Below, one piece after another: positions 7,198 to 7,923 of a stretch of DNA of 7,923 bases. The position numbers and the translations under genes were made by a program. Source of the DNA: Gammaproteobacteria bacterium (GTDB lineage: Bacteria > Pseudomonadota > Gammaproteobacteria > Competibacterales > Competibacteraceae). The stretch lies in assembly GCA_003562535.1 (NCBI GenBank), contig PWUP01000261.1, positions 1 through 7,923 on the forward strand, read 5' to 3'. The notes beneath the pieces are model-generated. The model was given only the letters and a program-made list of their open reading frames with translations, was not told where the DNA came from and did not search any database. Each line of letters opens with the position of its first letter. Within the stretch, counting starts at the first letter, position 1.

Positions 7198-7461
7198 ATG
7201 AATAATATTTTAGGCAAACTACTGACGGGTGTATCGCGTTTTGGCGCTGCGATAGCCCGTGATCGACTGCGCCGCGAACTGATGATGGTTGACCCTCGGG
7301 TATTGGCACGGGCAGGATTGACTCATCAAGACGTGCTCGACACTATGAACCCTGACCGGGAGCCATCCAAGCCGTCGGCAACTCACCAGACACGAGCCTA
7401 TGTTGAGGCGCTGCCCATTAAACCGCCCTTGCCGTCTGAGCTGCAAAAACAATCCTCATAA
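7198..7461 (+). CDS. Small DUF1127-like (YjiS-like) protein
   Basis: An 87-residue product. Residues 23-46 (RLRRELMMVDPRVLARAGLTHQDV) match the pattern of DUF1127: an Arg-rich helix, then Asp-x-Arg-x-Leu, then Ala/Ile-Gly-Leu-Thr-x-x-Asp-Val. The N-terminal 20 residues are probably an amphipathic helix (ILGKLLTGVSRFGAAIAR) rather than a membrane span. The tail after residue 50 is rich in Pro and polar residues and is longer than in the shortest family members. Members of this family are small basic proteins; some in alphaproteobacteria have been implicated in RNA binding and stress or nutrient responses, but no function is assumed here. AAGG (7184-7187) lies 10 nt before the ATG. Its divergent position makes it the likeliest target of the LysR-type regulator. 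No clear terminator separates it from the tRNA gene. Confidence 0.72.
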   Translation: MNNILGKLLTGVSRFGAAIARDRLRRELMMVDPRVLARAGLTHQDVLDTMNPDREPSKPSATHQTRAYVEALPIKPPLPSELQKQSS

Positions 7462-7474
7462 CCTCACTAAGGGC

Positions 7475-7503
7475 TTGGCTATTGGTTCAGGCTCAGTTAT
7501 TAT
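7475..7503 (+). promoter_or_regulatory. Candidate promoter of tRNA-Ala
   Basis: TTGGCT (7475-7480) and TATTAT (7498-7503) are separated by exactly 17 bp and match four and five of six consensus bases. The predicted start near 7510 leaves a leader of about 12 nt before the mature tRNA. No GC-rich discriminator of the strict stringent type is evident. Confidence 0.55.
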
Positions 7504-7521
7504 TCACACTGTAAAGTTCGT

Positions 7522-7597
7522 GGGGTCGTAGCTCAGTTGGGAGAGCGTGGCGTTCGCAATGCCAAGGTCGGGGGTTCGATCCCCCCCGGCTCCACCA
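7522..7597 (+). tRNA. tRNA-Ala, anticodon CGC
   Basis: A complete 76-nt cloverleaf. The acceptor stem pairs GGGGTCG (7522-7528) with CGGCTCC (7587-7593) and includes the G3:U70 wobble pair, the identity element for alanyl-tRNA synthetase. The D-arm starts TAGCTCAGTTGG. The anticodon stem TGGCG/TGCCA (one G-U pair) encloses loop TTCGCAA with CGC at 7555-7557, reading GCG alanine codons. The T-arm has five G-C pairs around loop TTCGATC. The terminal CCA (7595-7597) is encoded in the DNA. Confidence 0.97.
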
Positions 7598-7667
7598 GTC
7601 AAGCACAGTATTCAGCCCGACGTATTCCCCATACGGCTATAAAACGATTAACCAGCGCAGCCTATTC

Positions 7668-7694
7668 TTGAAAAAAACAATTTTATGCTACACT
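7668..7694 (+). promoter_or_regulatory. Candidate extended -10 promoter in AT-rich region
   Basis: TGCTACACT (7686-7694) is an extended -10 of the TGnTACACT kind. TTGAAA (7668-7673) lies 15 bp before the hexamer, shorter than the preferred 17, but an extended -10 tolerates a poor -35. Transcription would start near 7701 and run through the structured DNA towards the right edge. Confidence 0.4.
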
Positions 7695-7776
7695 GAGTAA
7701 ATTACTGGGTCAAACACACTCCACCTCGTAATAAACCAACTAAACCAAGCAAATAATCACAAATATTCGTTCTAAA

Positions 7777-7799
7777 TTTAATTATTTGCGATAATTAAA
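7777..7799. repeat. AT-rich hairpin
   Basis: Perfect 9-bp arms TTTAATTAT (7777-7785) and ATAATTAAA (7791-7799) surround loop TTGCG. The stem has no G-C pair and no T-run follows it on either strand, so an intrinsic terminator is unlikely; a protein-binding or RNA-folding element is possible. Confidence 0.5.
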
Positions 7800-7855
7800 A
7801 AGCAGAGCAAAAAACAGTTCTTGATTTTTTCTTCATTGTTTATCAGAATTCTCCA

Positions 7856-7892
7856 TTGTAGATAGGTTATCTACAAGCGCGAAGGTTTCGCG
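7856..7892. repeat. Two adjacent perfect hairpins with identical GGT loops
   Basis: First hairpin: arms TTGTAGATA (7856-7864) and TATCTACAA (7868-7876), loop GGT. One base (G7877) later, second hairpin: arms CGCGAA (7878-7883) and TTCGCG (7887-7892), loop GGT. Both stems are perfect. The stems differ completely while the loop and its flanking A and T are the same. No T-tract follows, so the pair is not a standard terminator. An AAGG in the second hairpin (7882-7885) lies 11 nt before the ATG at 7897. Confidence 0.65.
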
Positions 7893-7923
7893 TTCCATGG
7901 TCGAGGTCGAAGTCGAATCGCAA

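Larger units (their letters stand above)
7598..7923. other. AT-rich region after tRNA without a confident gene
   Basis: No convincing coding frame on either strand. Hand count gives about 32% GC over 7621-7860 (20% over 7741-7800), against about 51% over 7861-7923 and visibly higher GC in the genes upstream. It holds a weak dyad (CGTAT 7621-7625, ATACG 7631-7635), a candidate promoter, a 9-bp direct repeat (TAAACCAA at 7732 and 7741), an AT-only-arm hairpin at 7777-7799 and two adjacent hairpins at 7856-7892. An ATG at 7897 could open a frame with Val-Glu repeats that leaves the window after nine codons; support for it is slight. The sharp drop in GC directly after a tRNA gene fits a long leader, an sRNA locus or the edge of an inserted element. 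Confidence 0.6.

Noticed and set aside
7621..7635. Possible terminator after tRNA-Ala (CGTAT / ATACG)
   Set aside because: The stem is only five pairs and no T-run follows it.
7732..7748. Iteron-like array (TAAACCAA twice, 9 bp apart)
   Set aside because: Only two copies are present and there is no replication gene, so an origin cannot be supported.
1..7923. CRISPR array, insertion sequence, transposase or rRNA
   Set aside because: No regular repeat-spacer pattern, no transposase-like protein and no rRNA sequence was seen on either strand.

Overview
The window reads as chromosomal DNA of a Gram-negative proteobacterium, most likely gammaproteobacterial. The evidence is protein similarity (YbbA/YbbP exporter, GcvA-like LysR regulator), a perfect FNR/Anr-type box, and genes of moderate GC. 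It stores polyhydroxyalkanoate (PHA) and probably ferments or lives at low oxygen at times. The species cannot be named from the sequence.

Layout. Positions 1-1628, minus strand: a two-gene ABC exporter operon. An ATPase of the YbbA/LolD group (TTG start) is followed, with an ATGA overlap, by a YbbP/FtsX-type permease that runs off the left edge. Positions 1629-1819: a divergent regulatory region with a perfect TTGAT-N4-ATCAA box and a second, unexplained dyad. Positions 1820-6122, plus strand: a tight three-gene operon of PHA synthase, a fused MaoC enoyl-CoA hydratase/phosphate acyltransferase, and acetate kinase. Positions 6111-7064, minus strand: a GcvA-like LysR regulator whose stop end overlaps the acetate kinase gene. 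Positions 7065-7197: a divergent promoter region with an operator-like palindrome. Positions 7198-7461: a small DUF1127-like protein. Positions 7522-7597: tRNA-Ala(CGC) with its own promoter. Positions 7598-7923: no confident gene; the DNA drops to roughly one-third GC (about 32% by hand count over 7621-7860) and carries several dyads, including two adjacent hairpins with the same GGT loop.

How the genes work together. The central operon offers acyl-CoA two exits. The MaoC domain can make (R)-3-hydroxyacyl-CoA from enoyl-CoA, and PhaC polymerises it. The phosphotransacylase domain can convert acyl-CoA to acyl phosphate, and acetate kinase uses that to make ATP and free acid. With an FNR-type site as the main visible control element, the simplest reading is an oxygen-limitation module: polymer as a sink for carbon and reducing power, acid formation for substrate-level ATP. 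This is inference from gene content and the site. The best candidates for something undescribed are the regulatory site and the structured, AT-rich DNA after the tRNA, not a new enzyme family.
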